The notes below the pieces were generated by a model. The model saw only the letters and a program-made list of their open reading frames with translations, had not been told where the DNA came from and made no database searches. This document shows, one piece after another, positions 26,468 to 35,437 of a DNA stretch of 64,000 nt. The stretch covers positions 992,001 through 1,056,000 of the forward strand of contig NZ_JAJOMX010000001.1 of NCBI RefSeq assembly GCF_024699925.1. The letters run 5' to 3'. The DNA comes from Mesorhizobium sp. J428. GTDB taxonomy: Bacteria; Pseudomonadota; Alphaproteobacteria; Rhizobiales; Rhizobiaceae. Numbering within the stretch: the stretch's first letter is position 1; every line of letters begins with the position of its first letter. The translations under genes and the position numbers were made by a program.

Positions 26468-27091
26468 CTAGTTTCCCTGCCGTATCGCCACTGTCGCCAC
26501 GCCGGCGCCGACGAGCAGCGAGCCACCCGTCCGATTGAAGATGCGGATGGCGCGCTCGCTGGCGAACACGCCGCGGGCGCGCGCCGCGACCAGTGCGTAG
26601 CCGAAGGCATTGCAGAAGGCGAGCACGAGGAAAGTCGCCTCGAAGATCGCCATCTGCGTCCAGAAGCCGGCGTGGCGGTCGAGAAACTGCGGCAGGAAGG
26701 CAACGAAGAAGGTGATGCTCTTGGGGTTGAGCGCCGTGACCAGCCAGGCATGCGCCAGCATCTTCACGGCGCTGGTCGCATCGCGCTGCGGCTCCGCCCC
26801 GAGCGTCCCGCCAGCGCGGAAGAGCTTTATCCCCAGCCAGATGAGGTAGGCCGCACCGATCCACTTGAGCATGGTGAACAGTGTCGCCGAGGCCATCAGC
26901 AACGCGCCGATGCCCAGCATCGACAGGGTCATGGCAGTGAAGTCGCCAAGCGCGACACCGACGGCCATCGGCAGCGCCGTGCGCCAGCCCTGCCCCAGCG
27001 CATAGGAGACGACGAGCAGGATGGTCGGGCCGGGGATGACCAGCAGCACCGCCGAAGCGGCGGCGAAGGCGAGCCAGGTTTCGAACGTCAT
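26468..27091 (-). CDS. LysE/RhtB family amino-acid exporter
   Basis: This is a 207-residue inner-membrane protein with about six segments. It has the LysE/RhtB landmarks VIPGPTILLVVSYALGQG near residue 18, GAAYLIWLGIKLFRAG and LNPKSITFFVAFLPQF. ATG 27091 (MTFETWLAFAAAS) is the usual family start; the longer frame to 27139 is not. The exported amino acid is unknown. Confidence 0.9.
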   Translation of the reverse strand: MTFETWLAFAAASAVLLVIPGPTILLVVSYALGQGWRTALPMAVGVALGDFTAMTLSMLGIGALLMASATLFTMLKWIGAAYLIWLGIKLFRAGGTLGAEPQRDATSAVKMLAHAWLVTALNPKSITFFVAFLPQFLDRHAGFWTQMAIFEATFLVLAFCNAFGYALVAARARGVFASERAIRIFNRTGGSLLVGAGVATVAIRQGN

Positions 27092-27163
27092 GGGAATGCT
27101 CCTCGCGTTGAAAGCAAGGATAAATCCCCCGGCCGGCAAGGATGTAAAGCGGAATTGCTTGGC

Positions 27164-27889
27164 TCAGACGCCGCTGCCGCTATTCAGATAACTTCGCGCG
27201 ATCTCGCGCATCCGTTCGCCATCGAACGGTTCGCCATGTCCGCCGAAGACCACCTTCGCGTCGACCTCGTCGATCAGCCGTCGCATCGTCGCGCGGTAGG
27301 CGGCCTTGTCGCTGCAGGGCATGTCGTCGAGAAGCTGGTCGTCATAGATCGCGTCGCCAGCGAACAGCACGCCGTTCGCCTCGTCGAACAGCGCGATGCA
27401 GGGCGAGTGGCCGGGCAGTTCGAGCACGGCGAACGACCGGTCGCCGAGGTCGACGCGGTCGCCCTCCTTGAGCGGCAGCGTCAAAGGCGCAGGCTGGAGG
27501 CGATAGTCGGTGATTTCCCATCCCGGTATGGGCAGCCGCGTCACGGGCGTCTCGCGCTCGCGATACTCCTCGGCGTAGGTCGCATGGTCCGGCATCGTCT
27601 CGTAGAGCGCGGCTTCGGCGGCAAGCCCCGCGCGGTCGGCAAACTCATGCAGAGCGCCGACATGGTCGACGTGGATATGCGTGGCGAGCGCGAGAACCGG
27701 CTTGCCCTCGGTCAGCGGCAGCACGGGCTTGAGCGGCAGAATGCCCATGCCCGCGTCGACCAGGAGGTCACGGTCGCGGCCGCGCACGAAATAGAGGTTG
27801 GCGCTGTAATAGGGATCGACATAGGGCTCAGCGATGCGGGTGACACCGTGGCCCGCGTCCGACAGGCGGTACCATTCGGCCGGCGTCAC
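27164..27889 (-). CDS. MBL-fold metallo-hydrolase
   Basis: This 241-residue metallo-beta-lactamase-fold protein has the zinc motif THIHVDHVGAL (HxHxDH) near residue 89, ELPGHSPC, FAGDAIYDD and GGHGEPFD. It probably hydrolyses a thioester, lactone or phosphodiester; the substrate is unknown. The start is the GTG at 27889, which overlaps the stop of the sulfite-oxidase-like gene by 4 bases (GTGA). The two are therefore likely co-translated and may act on related sulfur compounds. Confidence 0.87.
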   Translation of the reverse strand: MTPAEWYRLSDAGHGVTRIAEPYVDPYYSANLYFVRGRDRDLLVDAGMGILPLKPVLPLTEGKPVLALATHIHVDHVGALHEFADRAGLAAEAALYETMPDHATYAEEYRERETPVTRLPIPGWEITDYRLQPAPLTLPLKEGDRVDLGDRSFAVLELPGHSPCIALFDEANGVLFAGDAIYDDQLLDDMPCSDKAAYRATMRRLIDEVDAKVVFGGHGEPFDGERMREIARSYLNSGSGV

Positions 27890-28536
27890 GAATAGCGTTC
27901 CTCGTTCCAGGGATCGCCGCGGTCGTGATAACCGTTGCGCTCCCAGAAGCCGGGCTTGTTGCGGTCGAGGAAATGGATGCGGTTGATCCATTTAGCGCTC
28001 TTCCAGAAATAGAGATGCGGCACCACGAGACGCACCGGCCCGCCATGGTCGCGCGTCAGCGGCTTGCCTTCCCAACTATGTGCGACGATCGCGTCTTCCG
28101 CCGCGAAGTCCTCGATCGTCAGGTTGGTCGTGTAACCGTCGCTGGAATACAGCTCCACGAAGCGCGCCTCCGCACGCGGCATGACGATGTCGAGCAGGTC
28201 TCGGGTCGACACGCCGTCCCAGCGGTTGTCATAGCGCGACCAGGTGGTCACGCAGTGGATGTCGGTGACGAAGCTCGTCTGCCGCTGCGCCTTGAACTGC
28301 GAGAAGTTCCAGCTGACCGGGTGTTCGACCGCGCCGGTCACGTCGAGCCGGAACGACTGCTCCGACACCTGCGGCGTCATGCCGAGGTCGAGGATCGGCC
28401 AGTCGCGCACGAGATGCTGGCCAGGCGGCAGGCGCTCATGCTCGGCCCTTGCGACCTTGCCGGTCAGGAACTTCCCTTCGGCCGCCCATTTGCGCTTGGT
28501 TCGGGTAAGCTTGGTCTCGTCGCTAGGTTCGGTCAT
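27886..28536 (-). CDS. Sulfite-oxidase-like molybdopterin oxidoreductase
   Basis: This is a 216-residue protein of the oxidoreductase molybdopterin-binding family. The likely molybdenum-ligand cysteine is in TDIHCVTTWSRYDNRW, and LVVPHLYFWKSAKW is the typical family end. It is the short cytoplasmic type without signal peptide, haem or dimerisation domain. ATG 28536 has GGAG upstream; the frame extending to 28845 has no similarity. It is coupled to the MBL-fold gene by a GTGA overlap. Confidence 0.88.
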   Translation of the reverse strand: MTEPSDETKLTRTKRKWAAEGKFLTGKVARAEHERLPPGQHLVRDWPILDLGMTPQVSEQSFRLDVTGAVEHPVSWNFSQFKAQRQTSFVTDIHCVTTWSRYDNRWDGVSTRDLLDIVMPRAEARFVELYSSDGYTTNLTIEDFAAEDAIVAHSWEGKPLTRDHGGPVRLVVPHLYFWKSAKWINRIHFLDRNKPGFWERNGYHDRGDPWNEERYS

Positions 28537-28633
28537 CGCAGGATCTCCTGCGCCCAAGGTAATCCGACGGATATCCGACGCAAGGCCTATCGCGGAAGGG
28601 TGATCTCGCGCAGCGGGTCGACCAATCGCACAC

Positions 28634-29392
28634 TCATCCGGCGCGTCTGCGTGACGCCGGCTGGACGTTGTTCGCGTCTTCTGCCGCGACGTAGCCCAGC
28701 CGGCGAAGGCAAGCCATGGCGAGCGCGGAATTGCTGTCGAAGATCGCCAGTCCTGCGCTATCCACCACCCGCGACATGACGGAGAGCTCGGTGCAGGCGA
28801 GGATCGCGGCTTCGATGCCGGCCTGGCGGCACGCAGCGAGCGCATTCCCGAGCGCGACGCCCGCGCCGGCGACGTCGCCCGCCTTCACGTCGGCGATCGC
28901 GCGATTGACATCCCGCTGGAAGTCGGCCGCGGAGGGCACGCAGACCTCGTATCCGGCGGCGAGCAGCCTGTCCTGATAGAAGCCGGACGACAGCGTGCCG
29001 GGCGTCGCGAGCACCGCGACGCGCCGCCCGGCGAATCCGTGTCCCATCTCCTCGACCACACTGTCGACGATGTGAACGAGATCGGCCGAGGTTTCGGCGG
29101 CGAGGCGTTCGAACCAGTGATGCGCCGTGTTGCACGGCATGGCGATGCTTTCCACGCCCAGCGAATCCAGCATCCGCACCGCGACGAGCAACTGCTTCAG
29201 CACCGCGTCCGACCCGCTAAGGATCGCCTCGGTGCGGTCGGGAAGCTGCGGGATGCTGAGTAGCACGAGCGGCAGGTGGTCGGTGTCGACGCGGGCCGGC
29301 GTAAGTTCGGTGAGCTTGCGATAGAAATCGGCCGAGGCCAGCGGGCCGAGGCCGCCGATGATACCCAGCCGAAGCTCGAGCCGCTCCGTCAC
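28634..29392 (-). CDS. Aspartate/glutamate racemase family protein
   Basis: This is a 252-residue cofactor-independent racemase. It has LGIIGGLGPLASADFY at the start, and the two catalytic cysteines are in IAMPCNTAHHW (about residue 87) and ILACTELS (about 198). The N-terminus is of the aspartate-racemase type rather than the hydantoin-racemase type. GTG 29392 overlaps the stop of the symporter gene (GTGA). The operon binding protein - symporter - racemase suggests uptake and interconversion of a D- or L-dicarboxylic amino acid. Confidence 0.87.
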   Translation of the reverse strand: MTERLELRLGIIGGLGPLASADFYRKLTELTPARVDTDHLPLVLLSIPQLPDRTEAILSGSDAVLKQLLVAVRMLDSLGVESIAMPCNTAHHWFERLAAETSADLVHIVDSVVEEMGHGFAGRRVAVLATPGTLSSGFYQDRLLAAGYEVCVPSAADFQRDVNRAIADVKAGDVAGAGVALGNALAACRQAGIEAAILACTELSVMSRVVDSAGLAIFDSNSALAMACLRRLGYVAAEDANNVQPASRRRAG

Positions 29393-30762
29393 GCTGGCTG
29401 CTCCGCGCCGGTCGGCTCCTCCATCGCCACCTCGTCGGCATGCGTGTCCGGCACCTCCCTCGTATGCGGCGCGATCGCTGCGGTCGTCGCCGTGACCGTG
29501 CAGACGCTGGAGAGCGTCATGAACGTGTCGGACACGGCATCGACCGCGACGAACAGCACGAAGGCGGCCTCGAAGGGCAGCTTCAGGTAGCCGCACAGGA
29601 TCGACATCTGCGACAGGATCACGAGGCCGGCCATGCCGGTCGTCGTAAGCGCCAGAAGCGATGAGGACACGCCGATCAGAGCGAGATCACCGAGCGAGAG
29701 CGTGCGCCCATAGAGCTGGGCGATAAAGATCACGCCGCTGACATAGAGGAAGATCGCGCCCGTCCGCAGCAGCGCCACGTTCAGCGGCGCGAGAAGCTCG
29801 ACGACGACCTGATTGAATCTGAGCCGCTCCACCAGGAGGTTGATGACCCAGGGAAGCGCTGCCACTGACGAGCGCGTCGTTATGATCACCATGAGCAGCG
29901 GCTGAAAAGCCTTGACCGTCGTCCAGTAGCCTTGCCTCGATCGCATGGCGACGATGCCGAAGGCGACAAGCATCACCGCGAGCGTGGACAACCCCATCAC
30001 CAGGAGGAACCCGCCCATCAGCTTCAGCGGATCCGGCCCCATCGTCGCCGTCTGCTGCGCGATCAGGATGAACGTCGCGAAGGGGAGCGCCCAGATGAAC
30101 CAATTGGTGAGGATGATGCAGGCGCGGTAGACCGCGTCGAGCACGCGCGCCAGGCTCATCGACGACTGCTGCGGCACCTGGCCGACGGCGAGGCCGAACA
30201 GGAGACAGAACAGCAGGACCTGGATCGCATCGCCCTTGGCGAGCGAGCCGAACACGTTGCTCGGCACCAGACCGAGGATGATGGACACCGGGCCGACAGT
30301 CTCTTCCACATTCGCCGGTGGCGTCAGAGGAAGCTGGAGGTCCGTCGAGACCGCCCCCTGCGAATTGATGAACTGGCCGAGCTCGATGCGCGACTGCGGA
30401 TCGGAGATCTCTCCCGGTTGCAGGATCAGCGACAGCGTGCCGCTCAGCGCCACGCCCAGCACGGAGACGACGAGTACGGCCAGCGCGATGCGCGGCAGGT
30501 AGCGTACCGACTGCGGATCCTGCACCATCGAGGTGATCGAGAAGATTACCGCCGAGATGAGGAACGGCAACACCACCATCTTGAGCAGGTTGAGATAGGC
30601 GTTGGCGATCGGGCTCAGCGCATGGGCGACGTCCGGCGCATACATGCCGCACAGGATGCCGAGGCCGATCAGGGCGAGCGTGGTGAAGGGCGAGCGCAGG
30701 ACGCGCTTCACCAGCGTCAGCAGGTCGAAGCGACGCCCTGCGGCGGTTTCCGTGGCCGGCAT
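29389..30762 (-). CDS. Dicarboxylate/amino-acid:cation symporter (DAACS family)
   Basis: This is a 457-residue secondary transporter with about eight membrane segments. It has the N-terminal NAYLNLLKMVVLPFLISAVI, the re-entrant loop serine region TTRSSVAALPWVIN, and the substrate-binding part near AVDAVSDTFMTLSSV. ATG 30762 is taken; a TTG two codons upstream is possible. It lies between a periplasmic binding protein and a racemase gene, an unusual pairing because DAACS carriers normally need no binding protein. Confidence 0.9.
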   Translation of the reverse strand: MPATETAAGRRFDLLTLVKRVLRSPFTTLALIGLGILCGMYAPDVAHALSPIANAYLNLLKMVVLPFLISAVIFSITSMVQDPQSVRYLPRIALAVLVVSVLGVALSGTLSLILQPGEISDPQSRIELGQFINSQGAVSTDLQLPLTPPANVEETVGPVSIILGLVPSNVFGSLAKGDAIQVLLFCLLFGLAVGQVPQQSSMSLARVLDAVYRACIILTNWFIWALPFATFILIAQQTATMGPDPLKLMGGFLLVMGLSTLAVMLVAFGIVAMRSRQGYWTTVKAFQPLLMVIITTRSSVAALPWVINLLVERLRFNQVVVELLAPLNVALLRTGAIFLYVSGVIFIAQLYGRTLSLGDLALIGVSSSLLALTTTGMAGLVILSQMSILCGYLKLPFEAAFVLFVAVDAVSDTFMTLSSVCTVTATTAAIAPHTREVPDTHADEVAMEEPTGAEQPA

Positions 30763-30764
30763 CT

Positions 30765-31613
30765 TCAAGCGCCCCGCGCGGCGCGATAGCGCGCGATGAT
30801 GGTGTCCGTCTTCATCATCTCGTCGCCCCGCGTGAGGTCGAGGAAGAGGTCGGCGAAGGAGGCGAGATGGGCCATGTCGGGCCGCACGCCGATCGCCAGC
30901 GTGTCGGTGCGGTCGGTGAGCGTGATCGAGCGCGCGACGACCGTTAGCGAAGGATCGTCGACCATGAGCTTCTTGATCTCGAAATCGTCGCGATAGGCCA
31001 TGTCGATCTCTTCGCGGCGCACGGCGTCGACCATCGCCGCCCAGTCGGCGTATTCGCGGACCTTGGCATTGGGAAAGCTCGTTGTTGCGAATTCGGCAAA
31101 GGAGGAATGGGCGATCACGCCGAGGTCGCCGCGGAAATCGCGCACCACGTCATCGGCCACATGGCCGGCGGCGAGCCTCGCGAAGCGGACGCGGTTGGTG
31201 ATCAGGCCGTGGTTGAGCGCGGCATAGGGCCGGGAATAGAGGATGAGGCGGCCTCGCCGCACGGTGCGGCTCAGCTTGCAGACGGCCAGATCCGCATCAC
31301 CGCGCGCGATCTGCTCGACGGCCTCGTCGAACGTCGTGGCGGAGCGGTCGAAGGCAAGATCGAGATCGAGCGCATGTGCCACGGCACGGGCCATATCGAC
31401 GTCGATGCCGGCGTCGGGATCGCCGGCCTTCTCGAAGAAAGGGGGAGACGCGAAACGGGGCACGGCCACCCGCAACAGGCGCTGCCCTTGCGGATGGGAA
31501 AGATCGCTCAGGAAGCCTGTCTGCTGCGCGAGGGCGGGCCGGGCGACAATAAGGGCCGCCGCTCCGCCGATCACGGCGCGGCGCGATGGCCTAATGTCCG
31601 TTCCTGCCGCCAT
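30765..31613 (-). CDS. Periplasmic amino-acid-type solute-binding protein
   Basis: This 282-residue protein of the family 3 binding-protein type starts with a Tat-like signal (RPSRRAVIGGAAALIVARPA, cut near ALAQ). It has VDMARAVAHALDLDLAFD and ARGDADLAVCKLSRTVRRGR, the usual first-lobe pattern. No ABC permease or ATPase is next to it; it is followed two bases later by the DAACS symporter gene. ATG 31613 is used, with GTG 31619 as an alternative. Confidence 0.85.
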   Translation of the reverse strand: MAAGTDIRPSRRAVIGGAAALIVARPALAQQTGFLSDLSHPQGQRLLRVAVPRFASPPFFEKAGDPDAGIDVDMARAVAHALDLDLAFDRSATTFDEAVEQIARGDADLAVCKLSRTVRRGRLILYSRPYAALNHGLITNRVRFARLAAGHVADDVVRDFRGDLGVIAHSSFAEFATTSFPNAKVREYADWAAMVDAVRREEIDMAYRDDFEIKKLMVDDPSLTVVARSITLTDRTDTLAIGVRPDMAHLASFADLFLDLTRGDEMMKTDTIIARYRAARGA

Positions 31614-31723
31614 GGCCACCCCAGAATCGGTCCTAGCTCGGTCGCGGGAATCCCGACCGGAGGTCGAGTGGCAGTATTTATAGACGACCGGTTAAGAAAA
31701 TCACCTGCCGATTCAATCCGGTC

Positions 31724-32899
31724 TCATCTGCCCTGCCCGGCGCTGTTCGAACGAGCATCGATCGAGAGGAGGCGCGGTGGCTCGTCGCGCGCGAGCAGCA
31801 GCAGTCCGCCGGAGAGATTGGCGACCGGGCATGAATGGTTGGGCAGGATGAGCACCGGCGTGCCAATCGGCAGGCTGCGGCAGCCGAGCCGCAGAAAGGC
31901 GTGCTCCTCCGACAGCTTTTCAACCGTGAACGGCGCCTCTGCGCCTTCGATCCAGGCCTCGCCATAGCTGGACGTGCCCGACGTGCCGTGCGCGCCGCGG
32001 TCGGAGGACAGCGTCTTGGAACCGATGCCGGCGATGGCATATGTGCCGTTCGCCGAGACGATTCGGGCCGCGATGCCGAGCGCCACGTCGTCGCGCGCGG
32101 CGATGCCGAGTCGGACGGCGGTCAGGTCGAGGAAAGCATAGTTTCCGGGCCGCACCTGGTCCACGCCGTCGAAGCCGGCATTGGCGATCAGCGTTGGCGT
32201 GCTGCCGACCGACACAATCGGCACTTCGATTCCGGCTCGCCGAAGACTGTCGCGCAGCTTCGCCATCAGGTCGAGCTCCTGCCGCGCGACTGCGCGGATA
32301 CCGTTGGGATCGCCCGCGCCATAGGCATGGCCGGCATGGGACAGCAGACCTGCAAAGACCAGATGCGAGGCATCATCGATCTGCCGCGCCAGTGCGTGCG
32401 CCGCCTCGCCATGCGGGTCGACGCCGCAGCGATGCAGGCCGACGTCGACCTTGACCAAGACCTTCGTCTGCCGGCCAGCATCGGCAGCGGCGCGGGCGAG
32501 CGCCGACACACCCTGCGGGCTGTCGGCGATGAAGCGCAACTCTCCTTCGCCCACCCGTTCGAGCAGGCGCCGAGCCTCCGCCGGATCGATCATCGGATAG
32601 GCGAGAGTCACCGGCCCCAGGCCGGCACGCAGGATCATCTCCGCCTCGTTGGCACGCGCGGCCGTGAACCCGGCCGCGCCTGCCTCGCGCTGCATCGCGG
32701 CGATGGCGAGGCTCTTGTGCGTCTTCACATGCGGATGCAGCGCCGCCTTGCCGTGCGTGATCTCGGCCATTCGCGCGATGTTGCCGGCGAGTGCCTCGGC
32801 ATCGACCACCACCTGCGGCGTGGGGCAGGCGTCGAACCCGGGAAACCGGCGCGACAGGTCGAGCGGAAGCCCGGGCTTGGAGATGGAGGACATGGGCAT
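31724..32899 (-). CDS. PLP-dependent D-threonine-aldolase-like enzyme (alanine-racemase fold)
   Basis: This is a 391-residue enzyme of the D-threonine aldolase / D-serine dehydratase family. CPTPQVVVDAEALAGNI opens the TIM barrel, the PLP lysine is in HPHVKTHKS near residue 60, GFTAARANEAEMI follows, and the C-terminal metal-site region is ILPNHSCPVANL. It would cleave or deaminate a beta-hydroxy D-amino acid. It follows the divergent adenine deaminase by six bases, in an operon with an N-carbamoyl-D-amino-acid hydrolase, which makes a D-amino-acid product plausible. Confidence 0.85.
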   Translation of the reverse strand: MPMSSISKPGLPLDLSRRFPGFDACPTPQVVVDAEALAGNIARMAEITHGKAALHPHVKTHKSLAIAAMQREAGAAGFTAARANEAEMILRAGLGPVTLAYPMIDPAEARRLLERVGEGELRFIADSPQGVSALARAAADAGRQTKVLVKVDVGLHRCGVDPHGEAAHALARQIDDASHLVFAGLLSHAGHAYGAGDPNGIRAVARQELDLMAKLRDSLRRAGIEVPIVSVGSTPTLIANAGFDGVDQVRPGNYAFLDLTAVRLGIAARDDVALGIAARIVSANGTYAIAGIGSKTLSSDRGAHGTSGTSSYGEAWIEGAEAPFTVEKLSEEHAFLRLGCRSLPIGTPVLILPNHSCPVANLSGGLLLLARDEPPRLLSIDARSNSAGQGR

Positions 32900-32905
32900 G
32901 CTTTC

Positions 32906-34771
32906 TCAGAAGACCACCGGATGGGTCTGGCCGGTCTGGACGTTGACCAGGCCTTGCGGCGCGTAATCGCTCGGCGCGACCAGCACCCAGCGCCAAGGCG
33001 CGCAGGTGAGCGTCGCGAAGGCGAGGCGTTCGGGAAAGCCCGGAAACCAGCGCGGCTGGAAGGTCGGCTCGTACATCCAGTCCACCTTGGCGCCCTCGGC
33101 GTAGAGGTGCTGCATCTCCTCATGTAGCGCCTCAGCTGGTCGGCACGACATGAGCCCGGCGACCTCGTAGCGCACGCGCGCCACCACCTCGCCGCCACGC
33201 ACCAAGGCCCAGCCGCCGTCGTTCTCGGCCAGCGCGTTGACCGCTTTCGCCATCGCCTCGTCGGAGGAGCCGACGCACCAGACGTTGTGCTTGTCGTGCG
33301 CCATCGAGCAGGCGAGCGCCGTGTCGGGCGTGCGCGGGCCGCAGCCGAGCCAGAACATCTTCGACACCGCGCCCGTGCCGGAGAAGCGGTCGACGATCGA
33401 GAACTTTGTGATGTTGCGGCTCTCGTCGCGCTGCACCAGCCCGTCCTTGACCGGCAGGTCGAAGGTCAAAAAGTCGTCGGTCCAGTGGAAGGGGCGCAGC
33501 ACGGCTGCCTGCATCGTTGCGCGGCCCGGTTCAGCCGCAATGGCGAAATCAGAGGCATCGAGCTGCCTGCCGATATTGATCGTCTTCGTCGCCCACTCCG
33601 GCCAGTCGATACGCGGCACGGCCGGTAGATAGGTTTTCCCCTCCGAAACCTGCGCGCCGTCGGCCCAAACCTTGGCGATCTCGAATTCGGCGACGTCGGA
33701 CAGCAGCACGATATCCGCATAGCGGCCCGGCGCGATCGAGCCGACCCAGGGCGTCAGCCGCATGTGGCGCGCCGGGTTGATCGTCACGCACTGGATCGCG
33801 ATCTCCGGCGCGAGCCCGGCCTTGATCGCCAGCCGGACATTGTGGTCGGTCGCGCCAAGCTTCAGCGTATCCGAGGCAGAGCGGTCGTCGGTCGTCAGCG
33901 CGATCTGCGACCAGTCCGCCAGCCCCTTCTCCAAAAGGCCGGCGATCACCTCCGGCAGGCTGTGCGGGCGCAGTTCCATGAACAGGCCACGCGACAGCTT
34001 GTCCCAGAACTCCTCCACCGTCCACGCCTCGTGGTCGGAGGCGAGGCCTGCGGCGGCGAAGGCATTGATGGTGGGAATATCGCGGATGCCGGCCGCGTGG
34101 CCCTCGACCACGCCGCGCTGCTCGAAGGTTGCTCGTATCATGCCCCAGAGCCGGTCATAGGACGGGTTCTGCGGGTTCCAGACGGAAGGCCAGTCCATCA
34201 CCTCGTCAAGGCCGGCGACCATCAGGCTCTCGCGCAGGAAATCGCGCTGCTCGTCATAGCCGAGCCAGCCGCCGCCATGCTCGTAGCCCGTGGGCGGCAC
34301 GGCCGAGCCCGGCAGCGGGAAGATCTTCAGCGGCGAGCCGGCCGCGCGTGCCTTCAGCCAGAATTCGAGCGTCCTGCCACCATTGACGTTGGAGAATTCG
34401 TGGCTCGCCTCGCAGGTCCAGGTATTGCCGCGCGGCAGCACCAGCGCGGCCTCCCATTCGGGCGTGAGATGCGAGCTCTCGATGTGCTTGTGCACCTCGC
34501 CCAGCCCCGGCACGGCAGCAAGATCCGGTTCCTGCACCCGCCGGCCGACCTCGCCGGGATAGGAGCCGGCGTCGCCGACATAGGCGATGCGCCGGCCCTT
34601 GATGACGATCTCCTGGTCCGCGCGCCAGGTGCGGGTAGCGACATCGAGCAGGCGACCCACTCTCAGTGCCACGTCAGCCGGGCGCTTGCCGAGCGCCACG
34701 AGCGTCAGGTCCTGGCGGATCGCGATCTCGGTCTTCGCGTCGAGCGCGATGTCTTCGTCTGGCATCGTCAT
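32906..34771 (-). CDS. Adenine deaminase family protein, divergent paralog
   Basis: This 621-residue amidohydrolase has the adenine-deaminase domain order. The barrel metal motif is AVPGLGEVHKHIESSHLTPE near residue 90, where classic enzymes have GLVDxHxHIESS. GHAAGIRDIPT and ALTTDDRSASDTL follow, and the C-terminal domain has CSMAHDKHNVWCVGSSDEAM. The Asp-to-Glu change and the Lys between the two His suggest a changed substrate. It overlaps the cupin-regulator gene by 4 bases. The window has a second, classic copy at 55687-57486. Adenine itself may not be the substrate here. Confidence 0.85.
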   Translation of the reverse strand: MTMPDEDIALDAKTEIAIRQDLTLVALGKRPADVALRVGRLLDVATRTWRADQEIVIKGRRIAYVGDAGSYPGEVGRRVQEPDLAAVPGLGEVHKHIESSHLTPEWEAALVLPRGNTWTCEASHEFSNVNGGRTLEFWLKARAAGSPLKIFPLPGSAVPPTGYEHGGGWLGYDEQRDFLRESLMVAGLDEVMDWPSVWNPQNPSYDRLWGMIRATFEQRGVVEGHAAGIRDIPTINAFAAAGLASDHEAWTVEEFWDKLSRGLFMELRPHSLPEVIAGLLEKGLADWSQIALTTDDRSASDTLKLGATDHNVRLAIKAGLAPEIAIQCVTINPARHMRLTPWVGSIAPGRYADIVLLSDVAEFEIAKVWADGAQVSEGKTYLPAVPRIDWPEWATKTINIGRQLDASDFAIAAEPGRATMQAAVLRPFHWTDDFLTFDLPVKDGLVQRDESRNITKFSIVDRFSGTGAVSKMFWLGCGPRTPDTALACSMAHDKHNVWCVGSSDEAMAKAVNALAENDGGWALVRGGEVVARVRYEVAGLMSCRPAEALHEEMQHLYAEGAKVDWMYEPTFQPRWFPGFPERLAFATLTCAPWRWVLVAPSDYAPQGLVNVQTGQTHPVVF

Positions 34772-35430
34772 TTGATCGCGCCCTCATTCATGCGGTCCTG
34801 TCCGACATCGCCACGACCGACGAGGCAAACCGACAGGATCCGCGCCGGGTGCTCGCTGGTCGAGGAGAAGCCGTGCGAGGACGAGCCATCGAAATAGATC
34901 GAATCGCCCTGCGACAGCCTGAGGGGCGAATAGGGCTCCATCTGGAACACCACCTCACCCTCGAGCACATAGACGAATTCCTCACCGCGATGCTTCGAGC
35001 GTACCGGTGCGGTCCCGGCGGCACGGAACGGAATCTCGATGATCATCGGCTCCAGCGACTTGGCCGCGAGGTCCGTCGCCAGCGCCTCGTAGACGCCCAT
35101 GTCGGTGGCATAGCGCCGGCCTTCGCTGCGCCGCGTGACGACGCGCGCGGCAGTGGCGAAGCGTTCGCTCGGCGTGCCGAGGAAGTCGACAAAGTCGATG
35201 CCCAGCCCCTCGGCCAGACGCACCAGCACGCTGTAGGCCGGCGACGAGACGTTGTTTTCGATCTTCGACAGGGCCGAGACGGACACACCCGTGCGCTTCG
35301 ACACGTCGGCCAGCGTCCACTTGTTCTCGAAGCGCAGCTTGGCCAGCATCTGCCCGACCGGGTTCTCGGCCGGCCGCTCGGCGGCGGGCTTGATCTCCTC
35401 GATGGCGGCGCCGTTCTTCGTCATGCTCAT
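34768..35430 (-). CDS. XRE-family regulator with C-terminal cupin domain
   Basis: This 220-residue regulator has a helix-turn-helix at residues 28-82 (LADVSKRTGVSVSALSKIEN) and a cupin domain in the second half (HRGEEFVYVLEGEVVFQM, then LSQGDSIYFDGSSSHGF). Such proteins sense a small ligand through the cupin pocket. The gene lies between the carbamoylase and the divergent adenine deaminase (ATGA overlap with the latter), so it probably controls this operon. Confidence 0.9.
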   Translation of the reverse strand: MSMTKNGAAIEEIKPAAERPAENPVGQMLAKLRFENKWTLADVSKRTGVSVSALSKIENNVSSPAYSVLVRLAEGLGIDFVDFLGTPSERFATAARVVTRRSEGRRYATDMGVYEALATDLAAKSLEPMIIEIPFRAAGTAPVRSKHRGEEFVYVLEGEVVFQMEPYSPLRLSQGDSIYFDGSSSHGFSSTSEHPARILSVCLVGRGDVGQDRMNEGAIK

Positions 35431-35437
35431 TCGCCCC

